Shown in pieces: positions 35,877 to 47,515 of a stretch of 64,000 bases of DNA. The notes beneath the pieces are model-generated. The model searched no databases. It saw nothing but the letters and a program-made list of their open reading frames with translations, and had not been told where the DNA came from. This DNA is from Pezicula radicicola. Its lineage: Eukaryota > Ascomycota > Leotiomycetes > Helotiales > Dermateaceae. Positions within the stretch are counted from its first letter, which is position 1. The number at the start of each line of letters is the position of its first letter. Location: positions 434,001 through 498,000 of the forward strand of contig PDUO01000034.1 of the NCBI GenBank assembly GCA_003008705.1, read 5' to 3'. The position numbers were made by a program, and so were the translations under genes.

Positions 35877-36697
35877 ACCGGGCGGTATGGTAGGTGGTAT
35901 AGTAGTACGCTTGATTCAAGGAGGTGTTATAGATTTGCTGGTTGCGCTGATGCGAAGTTCGAGTTGTTGTAAAGAGAGGAGGTAAGCTCACAAATTGGAA
36001 GGAAAAATTCACGCGCCTGGTAGCATCAGGCTGGTGCGCGTGGTGTGCTGTTCTTAGCGAGGCACAAAGTTGAGGTTGTTCGCTAGGACGGGCTCTTGCA
36101 AAAGGTTAAGAAGAGAGAAAACAACTCTGTGAAAGAGTGAATACAGAGATGTTCTATAGTGTTGCTATTCTAATAGCATGAATAACTCAAATCAATTTCG
36201 TAACCCCTTGTAGCTTTACATATCCATGTTATAATGCACACTGCAGCTTCGTAATACAGCACAATACTATAAAAGGGACGGAAACTGATAAAGGCTTGTC
36301 CTCGCACTATGGCTGCTTATGACTCTCTCTACTTGAAGACCAAGTCAAGCATATCCATTGTTCTAAGCTAAGACAAGCGTACAGCAAGATCACTTCACTT
36401 AATGATTCACTCTTTCTACTCGAAAAGGATGAAGATTTTACTTAAAAGCTACATACAAGAATGAAACCAACCAAGCTCCTCCACCAATCCCCCAAATAAC
36501 TCAGCCCAAAAGAATGACAAGAAAACAAATATCAAGCAAAATAAATGTCAAGGAACCAAAAGTTCAAAAACTCAAAAAATCAGAACGAAGACAAAAAAGC
36601 AGCCGCAAGCAAAAACACAAAAGCAGAAGTAAACCAAAATTCAAAGGAAAAGCAAAAGACTAGTCAAGAAGACGTACCAAACGAGACCAATATCAAA
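35877..36697. other. Intergenic region upstream of the hypothetical gene and downstream of Argonaute
   Basis: About 820 bases. It contains the promoter of the minus-strand hypothetical gene and the T-rich (on the minus strand) 3' flank of the Argonaute gene. A TATAAAAG at about 36268 faces a 20-codon frame at 36309 on the plus strand, which I do not regard as a gene. Confidence 0.4.
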
Positions 36698-39600
36698 TCA
36701 AAGATAGAACATAATATCATCGAGGTTTGGATGCCAAGGATTCTTCCTTCCTTTCGGATGATTCGGTGGGTACCAAAGCTCCGGATCCTTCGCATAATCA
36801 TCTGGAGTAGTGCCTTGAGGCGGAGTATGCCTTCCAAATGCAGGCTTCATGTACATTCGCAAGCGATCGCAAAGAAGATCAGCATATCGTGCGGGTGTTG
36901 CAACTGAGAGGACCTTGGTGGCGCGGGAACCAGTGTAGCAGAGGTTGTTTGTCTGATATTTTGTTAACCATGTGCTTCAATTTTCTACTTAGTCTGAATT
37001 TCGAGAGAGGACCTACGATTTTCTGTAGTCGGGACATAAACTCGGCGGAAAATACGTTTTTCTCGTGCTCCTTCTCGATGTCGGAGTAGATAAGTGTGTA
37101 CAAAGCACTCCTAGCCGTGCCTATCGGACTGTGGTGGCTTTGAAGATAGAAAGCAAAGGTCGTGGGGCTAACCACCCTCTGATCTATGACAGTCCCAGAC
37201 TTGAGGTTTTCGTCCTGGGGCTTCCCTATTTTGCCTGGATCTTTTATATCCTTTTGGGGATAGAAGCGTGCATGATGTCGCTTGGTGACAACAACAACAA
37301 CTTCCTTCGGCGCCGGAACAGTCACACCTGCAGCTATTCTCCTCGCATTCTTCATTTCCTGAACTGCCTCATTAAACCCTCAACGAATCTGAGGACGTTC
37401 CATGTTAAGAACCATTCCGTACTGGCTCTCGCTTACGCCATCCCGATAGAAGAATATTGCCTTGGGGAAGTTGTGCTCACGACGGTTTGCTTTGGCGTGC
37501 TCGAACCAGGCAATGACCCGTTCTTTAATCATGGAAGAGAGATCTTCGATGAACTGTACCCCACTTTTAGTCTTATTGCACATAATAGCAGGATCACATA
37601 ATACCTCGGTCTTGCTGGGTTGCAATCTAGCCGATGCCAAATAGTGACAGCAGTGCTCATCTCTAGTAGCCACTATGCCCGCCATGGATGGGCAATTCTC
37701 AGACCCTTTTAAAGGATGAGTAACGTCTGCCCCAACGTACATCGTGCCTTGAGGAGCTCCACAATAATCATCTTTCAGGCGATGGTTGAATCCTTTCAGT
37801 TTACAATTGAATTTCATGCTGTTCGAAAATCAGTATAAGATGGCACAAAAGGATGCTTCCCTTTCCGAAGCCACAACACTCCACCAGGTTATTGGGGAAA
37901 AATCAGAGAAAATACTGCTCTGTTCTCCACAGCCCAAAAAATCAATAACCGAGTTTAGTTGGGCTTCGAGAAAGATTCCACACTAATACTTGGCTACGTA
38001 CCTAATGTTGGCCATCTCGCCCATATTAAGCCCATCTTTTGCCGGTCTGTTGCCTCTTGCAGGTACAGGGTCAAATTTCGAAACACCAACACACACAGTT
38101 GGAATTCCAATGTGACAATCGGCCCATCGCTTAATGACTGCGTAGTGAGTCTTGTCGCCAAGCATCACATAAATCACCGGAAGGATGTTTGGTTCAGAGG
38201 TCGACCATTTGCCACAAATCTTGCCGAGTTCACTAATGTGAAATTTTCGAGAACCTGAACCAAAATCGATACATTTTTGGTCAATCTTTCTTGATGTTCC
38301 AGCACCCTCCTTCATAATGCCATACTGGACAAGTGAGTCGCACAATTTCTTTATGCCTGACTCAGACGAAGACTGTTTAGTCTGAGTCTGTTTCGGCTGT
38401 TGGATCTGCTTTTGGGTATGAAGAACTCGCAAGCCTGTATACTTTCTAAATGACGGAGGCCCCACCTGGTAAAAGATCTTCTTGTCGAGGCTCCACTGTG
38501 CATTAACCAGTTTCTCCAGTTTGCCACTTTTGCCAGACAGGAAAAGTTCTGGGCAAAGCGGCCGATGGGCTTTGAGTGATATGAAGGATGGATCTGCAGA
38601 AATCTGAAAGCCCTATTGCAAAACAAAAGTTAGTGATAATGGCATCGACTAGTATGCGGACAACTTACTCCCCAAAACTTTGTTTCAGGGCCCCCAAGTC
38701 CTAACCAATCAAGCGCACAGTTTCTGATCAAGTTTTTGTTTTCTTGTGGACGCCTGGTGGCAGCCGTGACCATATCCTTGGTGAATCTTGATTCCAGAGG
38801 TGATCTAACTACTTGCCAGCCGACTATCTTTAAGTGTGCAGCTGGGTACCAGCTAGGGTTGTCTTTGCTACCCAAGTTGATACAAGCGTCGTGCTTATCG
38901 AAGTTGTTGTTGTACTCTTTGATTATGTTAGCAGCAGCAAGGGCTTTGAGGCGTCAAGCAGCCACTTACTCTGACACATATAATTGTAGACTGTAACTTG
39001 TTTGCCTTTGTAGTCAAACTTTACGTCCTCGAGGTACTTTTCGCTCAGTTCCCATATTGTACGTTGAACACGGTGCTCTTCACCATGAAATGTAACTTTG
39101 ACGCCTCTTAGGTGTCGATTGAACTCCTCAACGGTTTTGTCCCAATCCCAATTCCCTTGCGTGTCTTTCCAGAATGCTAGCATCCAGGTGATCAACCAAG
39201 TGGGAGTGTAGAACGCAGATGTGGTTGTGTTAACGTTAAGCAGAACACAATTCTGACCTGGCCGCATTGATGTAAAGAATCCAGTTCGGATTCTATATAC
39301 ATCAGGATCGGTTGCCACCTCTCTGACATTTCCACGCTCGTGAGTCAACACTGACTTTGGATAAAACTTGTTTCGAGATTTCCCTTCTTCTTTGCAAGAT
39401 ACGTCAGACCTCAGCGCGGGAAGCTTGCCAAAGCCGTCGTGAATTCTCTTCCAAGAGATGGCGTTGAGAATTTCGATGTGGTTATTTAACTCTTCGATAC
39501 TTAACCGCTTCTTAACATCATCCATACAATGCTCGTGGACTGCTTTCAGATCTACAATGCCATCAAACACGAGGGTCGCGCCTGTCTGAACCTGTTCACC

Positions 39601-40110
39601 GCGAGGGTTCATTCGATGAAAGATGAAATCCCTAGTTTCTCCTGTCTTCATCCCTTCCCAATCTTTGTAAAGAGGTTGGGTTGAAACAATGAACGACCGG
39701 TAATCGGACGCCCAACAACCAGCACCATTGGGAGGAGACTTGCGAAGAAGCCTTCTGATCAGGTCTTCTTTTAGCTCAGGCTTTTCCGGTGGAGTTTTAG
39801 AGCGTCCCAAAGGCTCCATCTGGATAAGATACTTGTGAACGTTAGCTTTGGCATTTAGGAATTTGATGGCAAAAAAGTTGCCAAGAATTACGTCTCCTGT
39901 CGGCGGTAGACCTTTCCCACGAGGAAAATTCTCTTGCTCTTCAAGCCACACCTTCCGTTGCGCATCGCGAATCGTTCTGGCTTCCTCTCTCTCCTTCTCT
40001 CTCGCCTCGCTTGCTGCGTCCTTGCTGGAGTCCTCTGGGATTTGCAAATTACGAACAGCTGAACTCAGCTCAGCAACACTACCAGCGGGGCCTTTGCGTT
40101 TATCTGACAT
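36698..40110 (-). pseudogene. Argonaute (QDE-2-like) gene with in-frame stop; catalytic residues altered
   Basis: Small-RNA-binding RNA-silencing protein. Minus-strand exons are 40110-38970, 38916-38669, 38612-38002, 37818-37017 and 36952-36698, all with GT-AG introns and matched phase, 1018 codons if read through. N domain, PAZ-like middle (GFFTSMRPGQNCVLLNVNTT, WLITWMLAFW) and MID/PIWI (YVGADVTHPLKGSENCPSMA, FYRDGVSESQYG, VVVTKRHHARFYP) are present, with C-terminus NNLCYTGSRATKVLS and DDIMFYL. Codon 813 is TGA (37382-37380), between QIR and GFNEAVQEMKNARR, which stay in one frame. Of the PIWI tetrad both Asp remain (GADVTH, YRDG), but the His position of GTARxxHY is Leu (GTARSALYTL, 37103-37101) and the Glu-finger position reads Gln (GVQFIEDLSSM). 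Slicer activity is therefore not expected. It could instead be a truncated or readthrough protein. Confidence 0.75.
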
Positions 40111-40617
40111 CTTGCTTGATGCTGCGAGAACAGTCGATACTGAGGTGCTAATGGGCGGTGGTATTTCGCATATTCTTATAGGGAAAATGATGATTGCTTG
40201 GGTTCAAAAACTGGGGTTTGGACTTGGCTTGTACCTCATCGTGTGAAACGGGAAGATAGAGCATTATGCATGCTAAGTGTAATGATTCCTATAGGCAATC
40301 ATATATGGTAGCAAACGAATTTTGGCAACAAGCTGCTAACACACTCATGGTAGCAGGTCACATAGTAAGAGATTATACGAACGGACTGGTTTCCTTAACC
40401 AGCTGACAAGATATATTCTCACAGACAAAATTTCCCGTGTCTATTTACGGCTGCGATACAGGGCACTTGGGTGGCACTTGACCTGGGATTAACACGTTTC
40501 CATTAAAATAGGTATTTAAGACGAGCTGCAGATGGGAGATGATCCGATCCTATGAAGCAAGAATTATCAGAATTGTAAAATGGTTCGGGCACAAGAGGCA
40601 TCAAACCATGCCCTATT
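40111..40617. other. Short intergenic region, Argonaute promoter
   Basis: About 500 bases between the Argonaute start and the end of the EthD gene. It should hold the Argonaute promoter. No conserved element was recognised. Confidence 0.4.
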
Positions 40618-41124
40618 CTACTCCACCCTTCCCTGCTGAACGTAATCATTCCAGACTTTCATAATCTCTTCTGGAATGTCGATGAGCGATTTTCCATCCT
40701 GGATAATGACCTTTTTGTCGCCAGAGATAGTATCCCTGTCGACAAACTTAACATGTTGCAAGGCTTCACTGAGCAGGAATCTTCGCTCATCGGCTAGGAC
40801 AACGTCACGGTAGTACTTGTCTCTCCCAGGAGTTGTTACATCCTTCTCTTCAATGCCTTTCGTTGATTCAGCAGCTCCATCCCATTCAGACAAATCAATC
40901 GAGGCATCTGTGCTGGAAAGAGGTTTGTGAATCTAGTGACCGTCAACCCTCATGCTCTGAGGTTAAGTGGGGCTGTACCGCCATACCTGAGCGTAGTATG
41001 TATATCCAGCGGAGAGAAACATTGGAACAACTAACGGAGCATGGTGTTTATACCAATAGTCGGAGAATTGCTCTGTTGTCATTTCCTTGTGGCGTTTTAG
41101 TAAAGCTTGGCCTTGGCGAGCCAT
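40618..41124 (-). CDS. EthD-domain protein
   Basis: Two exons (41124-40987 and 40932-40618) with an intron GTATGG...CTAG give 150 residues. The N-terminus has the EthD/dimeric alpha-beta-barrel pattern: LLKRHKEMTTEQFSDYWYK, HHAPLVVPMF and YTYYAQ. A central DGAAESTKGIEE and a C-terminal HVKFVDRDTISGDKKVIIQD follow. Family members act in small aromatic or polyketide metabolism (stabilisation or isomerisation of intermediates), though many are uncharacterised. It lies downstream of a Zn2Cys6 regulator on the same strand (376 bases away), which suggests, but does not show, a small metabolic locus. The start at 41124 was chosen because it precedes the first beta strand. Confidence 0.75.
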
Positions 41125-41499
41125 GACTGGTTATGGCTGGTAAAGCTAGAATTTAAATGCCAGGTTTGTGATGTGTAGTTTGTAATACTTTCCTCCTAAA
41201 GAAGTTGTGAAGTAATATTAGGTTCTCGATTATTCTCCTGCTCCTTGTGAGAAACTCAAGGCAGCTGTGGCCACTAGACGGCTGCTGACGCTGACAAACC
41301 AACGCTGCACCAGCTGACTGCAGCAACACTAATCCAAGATGGATTAGGCTACGTCTCGACACGTGGAGAAAGTGGCGCCATTACCATGAGTCCAATTGAA
41401 CGCTCAAATCACTGGTAAACAAACTTGGGAAAACTTTGATTTGGCGACAGGTTCAAAAGTCTTAGAGCCGAAGTTTGTAAATCAAACTCTGGACATCGC

Positions 41500-43392
41500 C
41501 TAGTGTTGCAAAGTGGCCATTCCTTCTGACCAAAACTGACAATTGAAAGTGTCGTCTGTCGAGGAGACTTCGGAATGAGTATGTAGTTCAGAAGAAGCCG
41601 ATTCCACAGAAGGATATCGAGGATACTCTCCCGATGTTAACAAGGGTATCAATGTTGCGGGAATGCCTTTGTAATGAGTTTTGCGTTCCCACGCAGTCAT
41701 ACTTTGATGGCGGCCGACAAAGTCTGCAAGGACAGCTGCTTGCCGGATACCGAATTCATCAGCCACTGATCGAAGCCGATTGATTACCCAAAGGCGAATG
41801 GCATCTGTACTTAAATCCATAGAACCCACAAGGTATAGAGGCCAAAGTACAAAGTAGCTTCGAGCGCCGTTCATTTTGGGAGCGTTGTTTGGATCATCCT
41901 CAAAGTACAGAGATCGCTCGGACCAGTTTTCCACAATAGTAGAACCAGTATGCTGCGGTATGCTTGCAAGAATCTCAGTGCGCATTTGTATCAAAGCGGT
42001 TGTCGAGCTCCTGTGTAAATTCTTGCGCTCCTGATTTCCAAATGGCTGAGGGTCTAGAGTCAAAGTAGTATTGAGTTGGTAGTGAATAATCTCATGCAAA
42101 AGAATCCTACACGTTCGCATCGCGTTCCAAATCTGTGCAACCCAGCAATTCTGGTAGGCGTGATAGTTGCTATTCCAAACCACATCTGGCGATGCGTCGG
42201 TATAAACAGTTGTATATTGCCAGGTATTTGGGAGATCCGAAAATATTTCCACGAACTTACGATCAAGTTCCAAAGCTCTAGTTATGATATTTCTTGGGCC
42301 CTGAATACGTTCATCTCGCACAGCAGCTCGGAAATTCGTACAGTCCATGATGACAGAGGAGAGTCTCCAGCCTGGATTTTCGGTCTCAACATATTGCTCT
42401 GCTACTGCTCTCAACTCCGTCATATAGTCTGGCATAGGCACAGTCCTCTGCACGCAGCTAATCATTAAGTTTGATTGCACTTGCAGAAACATACGTCGAC
42501 CAGCATGAGTTTTGAATTGGTCTACACCACGAAGCTTAACAAGGGCGGCTGAACCATTGACGTGCTCCGTCCAGGCCTGAAAAGAGTGTTGAGTTGAACC
42601 TGTCACGGTTTCAAAAATACTCAATATCATGACAGAGAATAAGGTACTGTCTTTACAGACTTCAGTGGGTGATTGCAATGCAGCGTTTGTGAGCCGAAGA
42701 GCGATTACGTAGTCTTTCAAGGCTTTCTTCATCAGGTCTGGAGATCGTATGGAGTTCGAAAATCCAGCAAGGCCAACAGCGTTGATACTAGCGACGAGGT
42801 AACTTTCCATGTTGGCTGGGTCGCACAAGGTGTCGACAGAATCAGTATTGTAGAAATGCGATGTTCCCATGGAACGTATTTCGTAGTTTGCGCTGAAGAA
42901 AGCTCCTGCACGTTCTTCTAAAGTTGGAGCGAGGTTGAAAGACGGAAAAAAGCTTGCGGTTTCTGGGAGGGTAGGATACAGGTGCGTACTTGGAGTGACT
43001 GTGCGGATATCTGGCCGTACGAAATCGACCGTTGAGAGGACAAAGTCTCCGTCTGAGGTTGTCGCGGTTGAAAAGGACGCCGGGGTAACGCCTTCTCTTG
43101 CCTTGGCAGCAGCTTTGGACTTTACTTTCCCAATGACAGAGGTGCTCTCATTGCGGAACATGAGATCTAGTTGATCTCGATAGCCGGGACAATCCCGTTT
43201 GGCCCTGATGCACTGGCTGCATGATGGCACAGCCTTGTCACACTGAAAGTCGTCAGCCTTATCCTATATTTCCAGAAGAGGCAACCTTGGAGTACTAGCA
43301 ACAGATATGAAGCTACGTGCTTATGAACCTACTCTTGTTTTCTTCTGCCTACAGGCTTGGCAGCTTTTAGAAGGCTTTCCACAATACACCAT
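41500..43392 (-). CDS. Zn2Cys6 fungal transcription factor
   Basis: Nuclear DNA-binding regulator of about 600 residues. Exons 43392-43333 and 43242-41500, the intron falling inside the zinc cluster. The binuclear cluster is complete after splicing: CQACRQKKTR/CDKAVPSCSQC, then IRAKRDCPGY, matching CX2CX6CX5CX2CX6C. The linker (TSVIGKVKSKAAAKAREG) is basic. The rest is the regulatory domain typical of fungal C6 factors, with the helical segment LVASINAVGLAGFSNSIRSP, VCKDSTLFSVMILSIFETVT and LWPLYLVGSMDLSTDAIRLW. No DNA target can be read. It is the only intact regulator in the degraded block and lies beside the EthD gene on the same strand. Confidence 0.9.
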
Positions 43393-44834
43393 CTTCTCGA
43401 AATTGGAACAAGCAACTCATATATGAACCTTTGATGGCGCACCGAAAAAAGGGAAACCAAGACTTGTTCGGTTGTAGGCCACAATAGTATCAGAATGGTG
43501 GAGTCACTGGAGTGAAGGATGCCAGGCGTGATGGGGCCAAACCAAGGGGGAAAGGGAGGTTTATTTACAAGGCGGGCAGCGACAGTACTAGTTGCCACTG
43601 GCTTCGTTCAGAAAGAGGCGTGCCAGCTTCAGCCATGCGAGGCTGCGCTCGCATCGTGATGTCTGTAAAGTGGAAATCTCATTAGATGATGTTCGGATGT
43701 TTGGAACCATTGTCAGCTGCGCTATTCCACTTCGAGCATGCAGAGAGTAGCGCTGACGCTAAGATTAGGCGAGCATGTGACTGTCTCCCTTTTCTGTTGC
43801 GTTACAAGTAACACTGATGATTGAAAGAAGAGATCTAAGAGTTTTACTGGATTAGTAATCGTAGTAGTAAAATATAAATGTGTTGGGATTCAGGAAGACT
43901 GCCATGGATCACGTGTTGTCAAACCTGCTCACTTAACTACTACACAGTTATCCCCCTTTACAGCCCAGCCGGTGAAATTTGTACATAAATCAATTCCCCC
44001 ACTTCCCTCCAAACTTCTTCGAAACCACCAACCTCGCCCCTTGAACCTCCTCAGCTTATGGTTAGCCCTAAGCTGACATAACAAAAAAGACGACTAAGCT
44101 GATAATCGAATACGCGATCAATAAGCTCGCTGGGCCACCTCTAGCAAGGTCATGTCCTCCAGTAGGTACCTAGTCAAATGCTGGAGATTTAGGCTTTCCG
44201 GGTCAGGATTAAACTCTTACATCTTGATACAGTAGCAGTAAAAAGTGAAAAGTGGAAAGCGAAAACCGAAGTCCTGGTCGCTTAGCGACTCCACGACTCT
44301 AATTCCCCTAGAAGGTGATATTCGTCAATCACAGTGGTCCTAAGGAGTTGTACCATTAATCTAGCGTTGAAAATCTAGCATGAACATGTTATTCTAGATC
44401 TGTACGGCTTCAGAGACTCTCAAGATTAGAGATGCAAGTATATTATTTGTACACTTGTACAGAAAGTCGATGGCTGGAAGAAGAACCCCGTTAGAGGGGC
44501 GACGAATAAGTTCACTCTACTCGAGATATCTAGAATGTCATTTGGTTAGCGCTATAAAACAACAAAAGCCGCTAGAAATAAGTACACAACGACACTTCGA
44601 AGCTATTTTCCAGATCCTCTTCCATCGTATTGACCAAGCTCCTGAACACCTTAGAACACTTGTTTTTATTCACGAATGGCACCTTACAGCACTAACTTGG
44701 GTGATCGGTCTATCGGTATCCCGGGGCTGCAAACTGAAAATTACGGACTCATCTTCGAAATCAACTCATACGATATCGAGCGCTCCCGAAAACTTGTCCT
44801 AGTCGCTTACAAAGAGAGCGACAGAACTCCAGCC
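43393..44834. other. Intergenic region
   Basis: About 1.4 kb. It presumably contains the promoter of the Zn2Cys6 gene. From about 44450 a 115-codon plus-strand frame runs (HRIDQAPEHLRTLVFIHEWH), leading into the aminotransferase remnant. It may be an earlier exon or chance. No other gene was seen. Confidence 0.4.
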
Positions 44835-45065
44835 ATTGGGAATCAAAATCGCTGGGCCAACAGATGAACGAAACGAGCACCACATCTATATATCTTAGAC
44901 ATCTTGCACCCAAGCTGGAAAGATCATTTTGAGAAACATGGGATTGCGGTTTCCCGCTATCAGTTAGGGGTTAGAATATCATTCAGCTTCTATAACGACT
45001 ACAATGATGTAAAAACTCTCTGGAAAATGGGGTCAGAGAGGGAATCGCAGCGGGGTTTCAGCTAA
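44835..45065 (+). pseudogene. C-terminal remnant of a class-V (PLP) aminotransferase-like gene
   Basis: The frame LGIKIAGPTDERNEHHIYI, followed two bases out of frame by LDILHPSWKDHFEKHG, then IAVSRYQLGVRISFSFYNDY and NDVKTLWKM, resembles the end of isopenicillin-N-epimerase/cysteine-desulfurase-like enzymes (RVSFSFYNxxxDV). The two halves join if one AT is removed from a TATATAT tract at 44886-44892. No Lys-PLP region was found upstream, so only a fragment remains. Confidence 0.45.
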
Positions 45066-45529
45066 GATAGTTTAGTGCAGATTAAAATTAAATTTGAATG
45101 ACATTTATTACCTTGATTTTAGAGCATCGCCCAGTTTTGGTCGGCTAACTAGATCTTGTGAATGGCTTATGGCCGGAAGTCGCCTATAAACGATGGTTGA
45201 CTGGTTAAGTTGTAACTAAAGTCATTATTTAAAGGGTCAGCATTTTCCAGCAAGGGGAACCCAGGAAGACCCCAGAAGCTGCTAGTAATAGCGTCATAAA
45301 CTGAAGACGCGTGAGGTGTATTTGATATACTGTTGTCGCCGACATCGCTTTCGAGAAATGTATGTAGAATCTCTGGTCATTTGATTAATTGACTGTAAAA
45401 GGGAGTCTCCAGAGAATACCTCTGTTCGAAACGGGAGGCCTTCTGGACAATGTTAGTAAACAGTCAAATAAAATTTGAGATAGAAATTACGGTAGGCTCT
45501 TTCCAAGCTTGCTCCTGTAAGAGCAGCCA
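45066..45529. other. Intergenic region
   Basis: About 460 bases between two gene remnants. No supported feature was seen. Confidence 0.4.
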
Positions 45530-47515
45530 GCTTCTAGGTAGCCGACATCTCTTGTAGAGACTGTATCAGAAAAAAGAGCCTTCCATCTGTAGTATCATCT
45601 GTAACTCTGAAATCTTGCCCCAAGTCCAAGATGACGTGCGTCGATAATATTTCAGCGTAGACAAAAGATAATAGTGCATAATTTAAACCATGCTGAACCC
45701 GAAATGCCTTAAGGACAAAAACGATGCTATCAGCGGCAGAAATGCAGATCTCTTTAGAAGCAGGTTCGCTTCTGATGAAGCTCTTATTGAGACTAATCTG
45801 TGCGTTGTAAAACAATGCACTAAGATTCTCGTAAGTACCTATTGTCAGAATGACTGTATAAATGCTTACTGTGGACATGTTATGTGTAGTTGCAACACTT
45901 CAGGAGTAGTTGCATAACGATGCCAGCCTAGGTCTTCCGATAGATAAGTCTCCCATCAGATCAACTTCAGATTCAGCTCATCACGAACCAAAAGGGCTTT
46001 GTCGTCTAGCCTTTCCTGTGCAGCTCCCGATAGAGCAAATACTTGTGATAAGATGTCTTGGATTATTGTGCTCAGTTGAATCAAATTTCGGAAAGCCGTT
46101 GCTAAATTTGGTGTGGAATTTGGATCGTCTGTTAGGATATACTGTCTCGTCATCATGTTCATCGAAAGGTCGCTGATTATATATGAGTTTTGCATTATTA
46201 AAAGGAAATCGGACAATAATATGCGAGAGGCTGCATTGCATCAACGGAGCCAAAGTGTTCATGTAGCACAAAGGGTCTTCCAAGGTAGAGGTTGATTAAC
46301 CTTTTAAGGATGTTAGTACAGTACCGTCCCTCGTCCTGTAGGGACAGGCTAGCCACCATACTTATCTGAAGTGTAGCATCCCCAATATATACACCTGCTG
46401 ATTCAAGGTCCTGCGGCGTTGTCAGTGATCCATTCCTTGGAGTCCAGTATTTTGAGTCTTACTGAAATCCGAGATCTTATCCCATTCAAAATGCCATTCC
46501 TGGAAGTAAAACGTTGTAAGTTTACGAGAATCCTGAATCCATAGGCCACACTTGACTTATCTAATAAGCTCCAACCTTTTGAGTAATTTCCTTGGCCGAC
46601 ATTGTTTAACACGACACAAAGAAGTGCTTGAACAAAAGTAACATGGGGTTGCTCTAATCCGTATCCAAAAAGCATCTGCTGCGACTGCAAAGCCAAGTCC
46701 TCGCCTCTCCTTTTGATATCCAGATCTAGAGACGTTGTCGTACCTAAGGCACACATTGTGTAGAGAAGTGGCGGAAACCAGTACTTGCCATTATAGGCGT
46801 ACTGGAGGTGGTCAAGGAGAAACGCTTCGCGGTATACAAACATGAACTGGGAGTATTGCCGTTTGAAAAACAGTGAAAGTGTACGAAGATACAGCGCATA
46901 ATTATTCTAAATTCCAGACTAATGACTAGTGTGAAAAGAGAGGACTTCATAGGATTTGTATGTGTAGAATTGCCAGAACTGGTTAGTTTATGTCCATTCC
47001 AGAAAGGTAACTAAGTTGGAATTTAGAATAATTATGCGCTGTACCTTCGTATTCTCGACCAATTTTTCTTCTAGTAGAAGGCTATTCTCGAGCCGCAACT
47101 CTGATAGAGAAGCCTCCTCATGTTCAAGGCTTGACCCGGGAAAGTCTTCCTGGTAGATGCTGGTAGGACTATGGTAGAGTAAGGATCCTAAAGTTGCTTT
47201 TAACAGCACGCTATAAGAAGGTTAAAATGAGCCTACCATAAGGCCCGAGATATATGGCTGGAATAGATGTTGTCTACGTCTGCGTGGCATGCTTCGGCAG
47301 ATGATTCTGGAATGACAGGGGAGGGGGAAGCTAAGTACGTAAGTATTCTTTGACAGCACCAGCAGAAGCTTCGTGCAATGCAAAAGCCTATCCTTACGCA
47401 ACATTGACGAATCGGCGTGCTTCCAGTTCCTCAAATCATCTGGATAGATGCTAATAAGATGCCGGCACTGGGAGCCCACGTCCGCGATATTATTATTATT
47501 CATCGATAATATCAT
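45530..47515 (-). pseudogene. Decayed fungal-specific transcription factor gene
   Basis: Fragments of a C6-type regulator middle domain lie in several minus-strand frames: FVYREAFLLDHLQYAYNGKY, WFPPLLYTMCALGTT and LGQGNYSKGW-like NVGQGNYSKGWSLLDKSSVA (46843-46500), then QISLNKSFIRSEPASKEICI, SAADSIVFVLKAFRVQHGLN and YALLSFVYAEIL (45878-45600). The intervening frames contain stops, and the expected continuation after KSSVAYGFRILVNLQRF is lost. The N-terminal zinc cluster could not be found. Order and strand fit one original gene, with the 5' end near 47.5 kb. Some breaks may be introns I cannot place, but the loss of frame in the conserved core supports decay. Confidence 0.6.
46881..47051. repeat. 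Long near-perfect inverted repeat (35-base arms)
   Basis: Arm 46881-46915 (ending ATTATTCTAAATTCCA) pairs with arm 47017-47051 (starting TGGAATTTAGAATAAT) at 34 of 35 positions, separated by 101 bases. It lies inside the decayed regulator gene. The RNA would form a strong hairpin. It may be a transposon footprint or a duplicated inverted segment. Confidence 0.75.

Noticed and set aside
36545..36907. 120-codon Asn/Lys-rich plus-strand frame
   Set aside because: It runs over the C-terminal exon of Argonaute in antisense, and its first half is simply A-rich DNA of the Argonaute 3' flank.
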